DNA of 64,000 nucleotides from an uncultured Bacteroidota bacterium. Its GTDB lineage: Bacteria; Bacteroidota; Bacteroidia; Flavobacteriales; Flavobacteriaceae. Below the pieces are notes generated by a model. It saw only the letters and a program-made list of their open reading frames with translations, made no database searches and had not been told where the DNA came from. Location: assembly GCA_902618245.1 (NCBI GenBank), contig CACMZR010000008.1, positions 1 through 64,000 of the forward strand, given 5' to 3'. This document shows, piece by piece, positions 28,322 to 35,267 of the stretch. Position numbers and translations under genes: made by a program. Each line of letters starts with the position of its first letter. Position 1 is the stretch's first letter.

Positions 28322-28426
28322 ATGACATTAGTACTAATCATAATAGTTGCTGGAGTTTTGGTATACTTATATATAGATAAAATCAACAAAGAAAAAAGTG
28401 AAAATTTTGAAGATCGTGATAATTAA
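28322..28426 (+). CDS. 34-residue single-pass membrane peptide
   Basis: An ATG-initiated ORF of 34 codons with a TAA stop at 28424-28426. It reads as one hydrophobic helix (MTLVLIIIVAGVLVYLYI) followed by a highly charged tail (DKINKEKSENFEDRDN). It lies 7 bases after ybjQ on the same strand and ends 4 bases before the convergent DinB-like gene. The clear helix plus charged tail and close spacing suggest a real small protein rather than chance, but no family is recognised. Confidence 0.6.
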   Translation: MTLVLIIIVAGVLVYLYIDKINKEKSENFEDRDN

Positions 28427-28430
28427 AAAG

Positions 28431-28973
28431 TTATCTTTTTTCACCTAAGAATACATTTACTCCCTTTTCTATTGGATTTCCACTTGTTCTTCTGAAACTT
28501 ACTATTTGTCCGACATGATAAATAGCGTCAGAAATAGGGCCGTTAATTAAATTCCAAACAGGAAATTCTGAAAATGCACCTCCCCTATTAAATTTTATTT
28601 TTAATAATCCTAATTCATCCAATGTCATTGATTCAAATAAAACACATGATTCTTTAATTCTATTTAGTGTTATTTCTCTTAATATTTCAAATTCATTTGG
28701 AATATTTTCTATTGGTGCAGGACGAACAGAAATTTTATTTTGAGTAGCAGCATTAATAATTTCTACTAATATGTAAATGTGTTTTAATGTTTCTAAACAA
28801 TTTTTTGCTGAATCTGTAGGTCTGTAATCTAAATCTTTATTTCTAAGTCCTTTAGTAGCCCAGTGGTATCTGAAACCTAAACCTTGCAACATTCGAGTTA
28901 TTATATTAACACAGGATATTGTATCGGGTGAATCAGGAATTATATGGAAAGGAGCTTTATCTGCCATCATCAA
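28431..28973 (-). CDS. DinB family protein
   Basis: A 180-residue DinB/YfiT-type helical-bundle protein. The first helix region has GLGFRYHWATKGL, the second helix has CLETLKHIYILVEIIN with the predicted metal His, and the C-terminal helix motif is DAIYHVGQIVSFRRTSGNP. The HVGQI signature is shared with the DinB-like gene in the his operon, but overall the two differ. Function unknown: the family name comes from a DNA-damage-inducible gene, and this is not a DNA polymerase. Three ATG codons in a row mark the start. It is convergent with the small membrane peptide. Confidence 0.85.
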   Translation of the reverse strand: MMMADKAPFHIIPDSPDTISCVNIITRMLQGLGFRYHWATKGLRNKDLDYRPTDSAKNCLETLKHIYILVEIINAATQNKISVRPAPIENIPNEFEILREITLNRIKESCVLFESMTLDELGLLKIKFNRGGAFSEFPVWNLINGPISDAIYHVGQIVSFRRTSGNPIEKGVNVFLGEKR

Positions 28974-29037
28974 AACTTTTAAAAATTAAATTTCATATAT
29001 AAAAATACTATTTTAGTCCTTCAACTAGAATTATAAT

Positions 29038-29382
29038 ATGTCAAAGAAATTGAACTCACTTGAAGATTTAGGTAAAATTCAATTTGATAATCTTCAGCCC
29101 ACTCCTAAGGAAGACCAAAATGTTTCAGCACCTGTTTTTGTTTCGCAAAATCTTGAAGCACATTTTAGTAATAAAGGGCGAGCTGGAAAGACAGTCACAA
29201 TTTTAAAAGGATTTTCAGGTAGTCCTAGTGAAATAAAAAATCTTGCTAAAACACTTAAAAATAAAGTTGGTGTTGGTGGAAGTATAAAAAATGGGGAAAT
29301 AATCATACAGGGAAATTTTAGGGATAAAATAATTCAAATACTTCAAGATATGGGACACAAAATAAAACGTGTTGGAGGATAA
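29038..29382 (+). CDS. SUI1/eIF1-like translation factor (YciH family)
   Basis: A 114-residue protein: an unstructured N-terminus followed by the SUI1 domain, with RAGKTVTILKGFSG, ASDIKNLAKTLKNKVGVGGS-like SEIKNLAKTLKNKVGVGGSI, and GEIIIQGNFRDKIIQILQDMGHKIKRVGG. This is the bacterial counterpart of eIF1, which in E. coli (YciH) can influence start-site fidelity. It is the last forward gene before the reverse lipoprotein block, with a terminator hairpin 28 bases after the stop. Confidence 0.92.
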   Translation: MSKKLNSLEDLGKIQFDNLQPTPKEDQNVSAPVFVSQNLEAHFSNKGRAGKTVTILKGFSGSPSEIKNLAKTLKNKVGVGGSIKNGEIIIQGNFRDKIIQILQDMGHKIKRVGG

Positions 29383-29403
29383 TTATCTGATTTTGAAATG
29401 ATA

Positions 29404-29429
29404 TAAAAAAACCCTCCGTTTAGGAGGGT
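29404..29429 (-). terminator. Intrinsic terminator of the reverse lipoprotein block
   Basis: Stem ACCCTCC (29411-29417) and GGAGGGT (29423-29429) with a GTTTA loop, preceded on the plus strand by seven A at 29404-29410. Read on the reverse strand this is a GC stem followed by a T run, 30 bases past the stop of the NTF2-like gene. On the plus strand it lacks a good T run. Confidence 0.85.
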
Positions 29430-29458
29430 GTGTTATAATGGTATCTAATTTTATAGAG

Positions 29459-29959
29459 TTATTGCATTTGAGAAGCATTAATCTCGGCTAGTTGTGGAGC
29501 TTGATCGCTAAAAAGGTATGTTTCAGAAATGGTACCTTTATTATCCCATTTGTAGGCAACATGAACTGGAATTTCGATTGTTTTTCCCGTTGCTTTCCCA
29601 GTAGCTTTCCACACAAACCATGCGTGTGACCATACTCCAGCATCATTATTATAGTTTGTTGTCTGAACATAAGCTCCACCCTCTCCAACAGGGCTGTTTA
29701 TGGAAATATCACTAAATAATTCGTGATGGGACGCAAGTCCTGCTATATTTGTTTTTATATCAACAGGTTCAACACTATTTATATATATTGAAATCTCAGG
29801 CGAATATAAAGTTTCAGCCCAACTGTAATCATTTGCTAGGTAACTGTCTAATGCAGCTAAAATTGATTTTGACTTCTCATCACCAGTAGTTATCTGGGGC
29901 CCTGTAGTAGAACAACTAATTACCATAGTTGCAACAAGTAACAAAATTATTTTTTTCAT
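29459..29959 (-). CDS. NTF2-like (SnoaL-type) lipoprotein
   Basis: A 166-residue lipoprotein. MKKIILLLVATMVISCSTTG is a lipoprotein signal with Cys at about 16. The rest resembles the NTF2-like fold: LDSYLANDYSWAETLYSPEISIYIN, a helix LASHHELF, then beta strands AYVQTTNYNNDAGVWSHAWFVW and EIPVHVAYKWDNKGTISE. Members of this fold are mostly small-ligand binders or enzymes of unknown role. A longer reading frame begins at 29989, but the ATG at 29959 begins a clean signal peptide. The promoter-leader upstream (29960-30007) matches those in front of other genes of this block. It is the last gene of the reverse block. Confidence 0.8.
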   Translation of the reverse strand: MKKIILLLVATMVISCSTTGPQITTGDEKSKSILAALDSYLANDYSWAETLYSPEISIYINSVEPVDIKTNIAGLASHHELFSDISINSPVGEGGAYVQTTNYNNDAGVWSHAWFVWKATGKATGKTIEIPVHVAYKWDNKGTISETYLFSDQAPQLAEINASQMQ

Positions 29960-29986
29960 TGTAATTGATTTATGATTAATAATATC

Positions 29987-29993
29987 CAATATA
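29987..29993 (-). promoter_or_regulatory. Shared-type promoter core upstream of NTF2-like gene
   Basis: On the reverse strand TAATTTGTATATTG ends here, near the TAnnTTTG consensus, followed by a leader with AATCATAAATCAAT before the ATG at 29959. The same core and leader precede the genes starting at 30628, 31727 and 32608. Confidence 0.5.
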
Positions 29994-30049
29994 CAAATTA
30001 GTACTTAAATCTAATACACTACATATAGAGGTCATTAATATTAAATTGA

Positions 30050-30628
30050 TTACAAAAAGAGGCAACCTTCTTGTTCAATTATTTCACCTGTGTCAATTAA
30101 TTCTCTTGAGTAGTTTTTGTCTGACGGATGGAATATAAATTCTTGACCCTCTGTATTTGAAAAATGGAGTAAACCATCAATTACTTCATATTTATAAGTT
30201 ATAGTATATTCAATTTCTTGACCAGACCCGTAATAATCAAGATCAAACCAAAAAACATCTTCCTCGTCTTTTTTAATGGTTATAAACCATTTTATTCCAT
30301 CATAAATATTTTCCTCTTTTTTCCATCCTTTACAATATGAAATATCATTATCAATGTTAAAGAATGATATAAATACTGGCCCATTTCTTTCAAATTTGAT
30401 ATCTGAAAAATTACTATAGTAATTTTGAGTGTCTGCCCAAATTGTTTCATCATGATTACTTAAAAATCTATTCCCATAGAAAACAATATATTGCCGTGGC
30501 AAATGATTAACTTGCATTCCACTTACTTTAGTAACAGGATCTAAATTCCAGGTCTGGTATTGAACTACATCTGTTTTATAACAAGAAAATATAAATATGA
30601 ACAAAAACAGAAAAAACGGCTTTGACAC
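30050..30628 (-). CDS. Exported lipoprotein of the tandem paralogue family, copy 1
   Basis: A 192-residue member of an unrecognised family repeated seven times here. The N-terminus (SKPFFLFLFIFIFSCYKTD) is a lipoprotein signal with Cys at about 16. The shared body shows TIWADTQNYYSNFSDIKF, PVFISFFNIDNDISYCKGW, DVFWFDLDYYGSGQEIEYT and a C-terminus LLHFSNTEGQEFIFHPSDK ending EQEGCLFL. The start is GTG; alignment of the leader with other copies (CATAAATCAATG elsewhere, CTATAAATCAGTG here) shows ATG changed to GTG at the same place. Its last 60 residues are nearly identical to copy 2. It lacks the middle Cys pair of copies 3-7. No function can be assigned; a beta-rich extracytoplasmic fold is an inference. 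Confidence 0.82.
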   Translation of the reverse strand: MSKPFFLFLFIFIFSCYKTDVVQYQTWNLDPVTKVSGMQVNHLPRQYIVFYGNRFLSNHDETIWADTQNYYSNFSDIKFERNGPVFISFFNIDNDISYCKGWKKEENIYDGIKWFITIKKDEEDVFWFDLDYYGSGQEIEYTITYKYEVIDGLLHFSNTEGQEFIFHPSDKNYSRELIDTGEIIEQEGCLFL

Positions 30629-30645
30629 TGATTTATAGTTATTTT

Positions 30646-30698
30646 CAAATATACAAATTAGTCCATGAACATAATGAAGAGGATATGCCGATGATTTA
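30646..30698 (-). repeat. Promoter-leader repeat B
   Basis: On the reverse strand it ends in TATATTTG (30646-30653), an exact TAnnTTTG -7 box 18 bases before the GTG of copy 1. The 53-base unit, including GGCATATCCTCTTC, closely matches repeat C at 31794-31845 and more loosely D at 32635-32684. Its far end overlaps the stop codon of the DUF3500 gene. Confidence 0.75.
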
Positions 30699-31727
30699 AT
30701 TTATATGGTGTTGTGTTTTATAATGATTTTTAAGTATAGATTCTGCCCAGTCGTTTGATAAGTCTCTTACAACTGAATGAACGTGATTAGCTCCATTCTG
30801 AATATTGTCATATTCGATTAACAATGTACCACCTTGAATTCTGTAATAAAATCCTTTATTAGAGTCAATTTCACCAGCGTAAGCAAAGTAAAGATTCTCT
30901 ATTCCGAAATTATATACTTTTTCCCTTAAATCATCCGAAAATCCAAATCTATAATTATCAATATATTCATTCAAAAGTTTTAAAAAAACTGACTTCTGAA
31001 TTTTATTTAGTTTATTGAAGCTTATTCCCATTGGCTTTAGTTTTTCAGCCTTAAATTTATTGCTTGTAATGATATCAGCGGGAGCTTTTTCTGAAAATCT
31101 AGCAATTTCTTTCTGATTTAAATTTAAAGATGAAACAAGTTTACTTCCTAAATCCATTTCGTATTTTAAAACTTGCTTTTTTTTAAATCCATCAATTTCT
31201 ACTATTGCCGGGTTAGCACCTAGGAAGGAAGGTGTAGAGGATAATATTTTGTTATTTTTTGCAATGAAATTAAATGATATGTGATGACCTTCAAATTTCC
31301 AACCCCATATACTATTTTTAGCAGGTAAACCAAAAATCCAGAAATGATAATCTAAATAATCACGAATTATTTGCTTACCCATAAAAATAGGTGGTGGCAT
31401 CTCAATTTTAAGTAATACTTTTTCAAGCATTCTTATCTCTTGTGATTTTCTAAATCCATCTTTACTTAATGAGGCCCTTAACAATTTTAGTGCAGATTTT
31501 TTTTGATTATCATTTAAGCTATTTAAGCTTACACCTTTTCGATCAATTGGAACAAAATAAAATTTTGTCCTTTCAGAGCTATTTAAATCAAAAAGAGTTT
31601 TTTTTCTTAAATCAGGACTAAGTGTACTTATAAAATCGTTCGCAATATCTTCTATACTTTTTTTATCAATTTGAGGATAAATTATATTAACATAAAACAC
31701 AAGACATATTAATACTAATTTTTCCAT
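30696..31727 (-). CDS. DUF3500 domain protein, exported
   Basis: A 343-residue protein with a signal peptide (MEKLVLICLVFYVNIIYPQ) and the DUF3500 domain: TLFDLNSSERTKFYFVP, GVSLNSLNDNQKKSALKLLRASLS, DYHFWIFGLPAKNSIWGWKFEGHHISFNF, FLGANPAIV and the C-terminal FYYRIQGGTLLIEYDN with NGANHVHSVVRDLSNDW. DUF3500 proteins are common in Bacteroidota and planctomycetes; the conserved HH and H residues suggest metal binding or catalysis, but the activity is unknown. It lies between copies 1 and 2 of the lipoprotein family and is preceded by repeat C, so it appears to be driven by a promoter of the same type. Confidence 0.9.
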   Translation of the reverse strand: MEKLVLICLVFYVNIIYPQIDKKSIEDIANDFISTLSPDLRKKTLFDLNSSERTKFYFVPIDRKGVSLNSLNDNQKKSALKLLRASLSKDGFRKSQEIRMLEKVLLKIEMPPPIFMGKQIIRDYLDYHFWIFGLPAKNSIWGWKFEGHHISFNFIAKNNKILSSTPSFLGANPAIVEIDGFKKKQVLKYEMDLGSKLVSSLNLNQKEIARFSEKAPADIITSNKFKAEKLKPMGISFNKLNKIQKSVFLKLLNEYIDNYRFGFSDDLREKVYNFGIENLYFAYAGEIDSNKGFYYRIQGGTLLIEYDNIQNGANHVHSVVRDLSNDWAESILKNHYKTQHHIN

Positions 31728-31793
31728 TGGTCTATGATTATTTGAATTTCGATAAAGGTGATTACTTGAATTATATTTATGGTTTGTTAGTTA

Positions 31794-31845
31794 CAATATA
31801 CAAATTACTCCCTGAACTTAAAGAAGAGGATATGCCTATGATTTA
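31794..31845 (-). repeat. Promoter-leader repeat C
   Basis: A 52-base unit upstream of the DUF3500 gene. On the reverse strand it reads GGCATATCCTCTTC, CAGGGAGTAATTTG and the core TATATTG (31794-31800). It matches repeat B at most positions. Distance to the DUF3500 ATG (31727) is about 66 bases, longer than in the other copies. Confidence 0.75.
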
Positions 31846-31870
31846 GCGCAATACTTAAATCATATGAAGT

Positions 31871-31892
31871 TCCCCCCATTCTCATAGGGGGA
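31871..31892. terminator. Possible hairpin after the 231-residue gene
   Basis: TCCCCC (31871-31876) pairs with GGGGGA (31887-31892) across a 10-base loop, 21 bases beyond the stop of the reverse gene at 31913. GC-rich stems are rare in this AT-rich DNA. No T run follows on either strand, so termination is uncertain. Confidence 0.45.
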
Positions 31893-31912
31893 TCTAAATA
31901 TATTTCTAAAGT

Positions 31913-32608
31913 TTACCACTTACCCATCATAACTCGGGTGGTACTTCTAACAAATTCTACGTTGCCTTGATTACTCTCAATAAATTTACCCCAAGCAGAC
32001 ATTGAAGCTTTATTAGATTGTCTAAATTTTCCAACATCAAATGCTTCCATAAAACTTTCAACTCCTACAAGAATATAATGTGTTTCTCCGTATGGACTTC
32101 TACCTAAATTGAAACTACCAAGAGTTACTCTTCGGTTTTTTGGCGCGTATTTTTTCTGATAATCTCCAAACCCTTTTGCAAATTGAGAGGCATTTTTAAC
32201 CTTCATCCAATAAACGGCTTGTATTGGATAGTTGCCAGGAGTACCGATTGAGACAAGACTTTTTCCAGCTGCTGATGAGTGACTTTTGGTTAATTGGCCC
32301 ATCTTTGTTAGATAAAGTTGAAAGTCTGTATTTTGACCACTAGAATATTGACTTCCCATTGCCTCCTGTGTGCCGTAAAAGACAAGTGAATGTGACGCAT
32401 TAATAGTACCGTCTCTAAAGTGATTCTCAAAAAGGAAAACCGTTACACCATCAGATTTACTTCCCTCTTTGCTGAAGTAATCATCAGTTAGTTTTCCCAC
32501 AGTTTCTACGTCTTCTGGGGCAACGTTAAAACTGTAGCTAGTCCAATAGTATTCTTGAGAAAAGAGAAAACTACTTGAAAATATAAATATTAGTATAAAT
32601 TTTTTCAT
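31913..32608 (-). CDS. Exported protein of unknown family (231 residues)
   Basis: It has a clear signal peptide (MKKFILIFIFSSSFLFSQEYY, cleavage after SQ or nearby) with no lipobox Cys. The mature part contains WTSYSFNVAPEDVETVGKLTDDYFSKEG, HSLVFYGTQEAMGSQYS, VYWMKVKNASQFAKGFGDYQKK and GETHYILVGVESFMEAFDVGK. Two similar-looking halves, each with a strand followed by a helix ending in a G-x-Y/F type turn, hint at a dimeric alpha-beta barrel-like (ABM-type) fold, but this is only a guess. It sits in the lipoprotein array and has the same promoter-leader type (repeat D). Confidence 0.8.
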   Translation of the reverse strand: MKKFILIFIFSSSFLFSQEYYWTSYSFNVAPEDVETVGKLTDDYFSKEGSKSDGVTVFLFENHFRDGTINASHSLVFYGTQEAMGSQYSSGQNTDFQLYLTKMGQLTKSHSSAAGKSLVSIGTPGNYPIQAVYWMKVKNASQFAKGFGDYQKKYAPKNRRVTLGSFNLGRSPYGETHYILVGVESFMEAFDVGKFRQSNKASMSAWGKFIESNQGNVEFVRSTTRVMMGKW

Positions 32609-32634
32609 TTTAATTGATTTATGGTTAATAAGTA

Positions 32635-32684
32635 GTAATATACAAAATACTCCCTGAAAATAATGAAGTATAATATATCCAAAT
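32635..32684 (-). repeat. Promoter-leader repeat D
   Basis: Upstream of the gene starting at 32608. On the reverse strand it contains TTCATTATTTTCAGGGAGTATTTTGTATATTAC, split here as CAGGGAGTATTTTG plus TATATTAC (32635-32642), then AACCATAAATCAATT just before the ATG. It matches repeats B and C in the CAGGGAGTA-TTTGTATATT part. Confidence 0.65.
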
Positions 32685-32701
32685 CCTTAATGTTAAATTG
32701 A

Positions 32702-33283
32702 TCACAAAAATAGGCAGCCTTCTTGCTCAATTATTTCACCTGTGTCAATTAATTCTCTTGAGTAGTTTTTGTCAGAGGGATGGAATATAAATTCCTGACC
32801 CTCTGAATTTGAAAAATGGAGTAAACCATCAATTACTTCATATTTATAAGTTATAGTATATTCAATTTCTTGACCTGTTCCATAGTAATCATAATCAAAC
32901 CATAAAACATCCTCTTCATTCGTTTTAAATGTAATATTCCATTTTATCCCATCATAAACATTTTCGTCTCCTTTCCATCCTTTGCAATATGACACATCAT
33001 TATTAATGTTGAAGAATGATATAAATACTGGCCCACCTCTTTTAAATTTGATATCTGAAAAGTCACTGTAATAATTATCTGTATCTGCCCACATTGTATC
33101 ATCATATTTGCTTAAAAATCTAGCACCACTAAATGAATTATATTGTTTCGGTAATCGATTAACTTGATAACCACTTGTTTTAGTAAATGGATCTTGATTC
33201 CAAGACTCATATTGCCTAACATCAGTTTTAAAACAAGAAGAAATTAAAAAACTCAATAAGGCAGCTGCTAGTGATTTTTTCAT
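32702..33283 (-). CDS. Exported lipoprotein of the tandem paralogue family, copy 2
   Basis: A 193-residue paralogue. Lipoprotein signal MKKSLAAALLSFLISSCFKTD. The body shares TMWADTDNYYSDFSDIKF, PVFISFFNINNDVSYCKGW, VLWFDYDYYGTGQEIEYT and the C-terminal EGQEFIFHPSDKNYSRELID to EQEGCLFL with copy 1; the last 55-60 residues differ from copy 1 at about one position, and the DNA is nearly identical too. Like copy 1, it lacks the two middle cysteines (FSGARFL instead of FC...CKFL). Upstream, TATATTTG at 33298-33305 lies 18 bases from the ATG. Function unknown. Confidence 0.83.
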   Translation of the reverse strand: MKKSLAAALLSFLISSCFKTDVRQYESWNQDPFTKTSGYQVNRLPKQYNSFSGARFLSKYDDTMWADTDNYYSDFSDIKFKRGGPVFISFFNINNDVSYCKGWKGDENVYDGIKWNITFKTNEEDVLWFDYDYYGTGQEIEYTITYKYEVIDGLLHFSNSEGQEFIFHPSDKNYSRELIDTGEIIEQEGCLFL

Positions 33284-33297
33284 TGATTTATGATTAT

Positions 33298-33305
33298 CAA
33301 ATATA
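33298..33305 (-). promoter_or_regulatory. Promoter -7 box of copy 2
   Basis: Reverse-strand TATATTTG, an exact TAnnTTTG match, followed by GATAATCATAAATCA and the ATG at 33283. Together with repeat B it is the best-formed member of the shared promoter set. Confidence 0.6.
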
Positions 33306-33355
33306 ATTTATAAACTTAATTAAAATTATAGATTATTATTTTTAGTTTATCCTAA

Positions 33356-33946
33356 TTATAAAAATAAACACCCTTCTTGTTCAATTATTTGGTTTGTATC
33401 AATTAATTCTTTTGAGTAATTTTTTTTTGATGGATGAAAAATAAATGATTGATCTTCAGAGTTGGAAAAATGGAGTAAACCATCAATTACTTCGTATTTA
33501 TAGGTTATTGTATATTCAATTTCTTGGCCAGTCCCGTAATAATCAAAATCAAACCAAAAAACATCCCACTCATCTTTTTTGATAGTTATGTCCCATTTTA
33601 TTCCATTATAAATATTTTCACCTTTTTGCCATCCCTTACAATATGAAACGTCATTATCAATTTTAAAGAAGGATATAAAATATGTAGCTGCGTTTTTAAA
33701 TTTTATATCCGAAAACTCACTGTAATAATTATCTGTATCTGCCCACATTGAATCATCATATTTGTATAGAAATTTGCAAGTCTTTACTCCACCACAGAAA
33801 ACGTTATATTGTTGCGATAAACTGTTTATTTGTCCTCCACTTGCCCATTGACGTGGATCTAAATTTGCTGTACCGTGTTGAATTACATCTGTCTTATAAC
33901 AAGTAAAATGTATTAAGCACAAAGAAGCTACAAATATTTTTTTCAT
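33356..33946 (-). CDS. Exported lipoprotein of the tandem paralogue family, copy 3
   Basis: A 196-residue paralogue. Signal MKKIFVASLCLIHFTCYKTD with lipobox Cys 16. It has the Cys pair FCGGVKTCKFL, then DSMWADTDNYYSEFSDIKF, YFISFFKIDNDVSYCKGW, DVFWFDFDYYGTGQEIEYT and EDQSFIFHPSKKNYSKELID ending EQEGCLFL. The first 11 residues equal those of copy 4 and its upstream 23-base spacer is the same as that between copies 4 and 5, so copies 3-5 arose by tandem duplication. Function unknown. Confidence 0.83.
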   Translation of the reverse strand: MKKIFVASLCLIHFTCYKTDVIQHGTANLDPRQWASGGQINSLSQQYNVFCGGVKTCKFLYKYDDSMWADTDNYYSEFSDIKFKNAATYFISFFKIDNDVSYCKGWQKGENIYNGIKWDITIKKDEWDVFWFDFDYYGTGQEIEYTITYKYEVIDGLLHFSNSEDQSFIFHPSKKNYSKELIDTNQIIEQEGCLFL

Positions 33947-33969
33947 CTGTTAATGATAATTACTTAAAA

Positions 33970-34569
33970 CTAGAGGAACATACATCCCTCTAATTCAATT
34001 ATTTCACTAGTATCAACAATATCTTTTGAATAATTTTTATCAGATGGGTGGAAAATAAATTCTTGACCCTCTGTATTTGAAAAATGAAGTAAACCATCAA
34101 TTACTTCATATTTATAAGTTGTGGTATATTCAATTTCTTGACTTGTCCCATAATATTCATAATCAAACCAAAACTCATCCCATTCATTTTTTTTTATTTT
34201 TATATTCCATTTTATTCCATCATAATTATTTTCACCTGGTCTCCATCCTTTGCAATATGAAACATCATTATTAATATCAAAGAAGGATATGAAATATGCA
34301 ATGTTTAAAAATTGTACATCTGAAAAGTCACTATAATAATTTTCTGTATCTGCCCATATTGTACCGTCATATTTAGATAAAAATTTACAACCTTTTCTTC
34401 CAAGACCTGCTGGATTGCAGAAGTATGTTAAGTCTTTTGGTTTTGTTGGGAGTTGTTGTCCACTAGCGAATGTGGCAGGATCTAAATTTTTTGAACCATA
34501 TTGAACTATATCTGTTTTAAAACATGAAAACATGACTAAACATAAAGAAGCTACAAATATTTTTTTCAT
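33970..34569 (-). CDS. Exported lipoprotein of the tandem paralogue family, copy 4
   Basis: A 199-residue paralogue, used here as reference: lipobox Cys 16 in MFSCFKTD; probable disulfide pair Cys 51 and Cys 61 in FCNPAGLGRKGCKFL; TIWADTENYYSDFSDVQF at 70-87; YFISFFDINNDVSYCKGW with Cys 106; DEFWFDYEYYGTSQEIEYT; C-terminus EGQEFIFHPSDKNYSKDIVD to LEGCMFL with Cys 196. An even number of mature cysteines after the lipid Cys fits two disulfides. Separated from copies 3 and 5 by 23-base spacers. Function unknown. Confidence 0.83.
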   Translation of the reverse strand: MKKIFVASLCLVMFSCFKTDIVQYGSKNLDPATFASGQQLPTKPKDLTYFCNPAGLGRKGCKFLSKYDGTIWADTENYYSDFSDVQFLNIAYFISFFDINNDVSYCKGWRPGENNYDGIKWNIKIKKNEWDEFWFDYEYYGTSQEIEYTTTYKYEVIDGLLHFSNTEGQEFIFHPSDKNYSKDIVDTSEIIELEGCMFL

Positions 34570-34592
34570 CTGTTAATGATAATTACTTAAAA

Positions 34593-35192
34593 CTAGTAGA
34601 ACATACATCCCTCTAATTCAATTATTTCACCAGTATCAACAATATTTTTTGAATAATCTTTATCAGATGGGTAGAAAATAAATTCTTGACCCTCTGTATT
34701 TGAAAAATGAAGTAAACTGTCAATTACTTCATATTTATAAGTTATGGTATATTCAATATCATTGCTAGTACCGTAATAATCATATTCAAACCATAACTCA
34801 TCCCACTCATCTTTTGTGATCTTTATATCCCATTTTTTTCCATCTAAAATATTTTCACCTGTTCTCCATCCTTTGCAATATGAAACATCATTGTTAATAT
34901 CAAAGAAGGATACAAAATATACCCAATTTAAAAAATGTACATCAGAAAAGTCACTATAATAATTTTCGATATCTGACCAGAATGTATTATCATATTTGGC
35001 TAAAAACTTGCAGCCCTTTCTACCCAAACCTCCTGGATTACAAAATCGAGTATAACTTTGTTGCGCAGTAGGAAGTTGTTGTCCACTAGCGAATGTAGCA
35101 GGATCTAAATTTTTTGACCCATATTGAACTATATCTGTTTTAAAACACGAAAACATAACTAAACATAAAAAGCTAATGAATAACTTTCGCAT
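34593..35192 (-). CDS. Exported lipoprotein of the tandem paralogue family, copy 5
   Basis: A 199-residue paralogue very like copy 4 through the first 60 mature residues (SCFKTDIVQYGSKNLDPAT is the same), with FCNPGGLGRKGCKFL, TFWSDIENYYSDFSDVHF, YFVSFFDINNDVSYCKGW, DELWFEYDYYGTSNDIEYT and a C-terminus ending LEGCMFY. Relative to copy 4 it has WSDIEN for WADTEN. The leader before its ATG has AATCATAAATCA, shared with copy 2 and the NTF2-like gene, but I see no exact TAnnTTTG box. Function unknown. Confidence 0.82.
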   Translation of the reverse strand: MRKLFISFLCLVMFSCFKTDIVQYGSKNLDPATFASGQQLPTAQQSYTRFCNPGGLGRKGCKFLAKYDNTFWSDIENYYSDFSDVHFLNWVYFVSFFDINNDVSYCKGWRTGENILDGKKWDIKITKDEWDELWFEYDYYGTSNDIEYTITYKYEVIDSLLHFSNTEGQEFIFYPSDKDYSKNIVDTGEIIELEGCMFY

Positions 35193-35267
35193 TGATTTAT
35201 GATTTGACTTAAATTTAATTATTGTTTTAAGATTAATGAAATTGCTATTCTTAATTCTTAGTCTAAT

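Noticed and set aside
28431..28973. DNA polymerase IV (DinB) from the family name
   Set aside because: This is the unrelated small DinB/YfiT helical-bundle family, not the Y-family polymerase; there is no polymerase motif.
29404..29429. Terminator of the forward SUI1 gene
   Set aside because: The A run precedes the stem on the plus strand and no T run follows it, so it works as a terminator only for the reverse-strand block.
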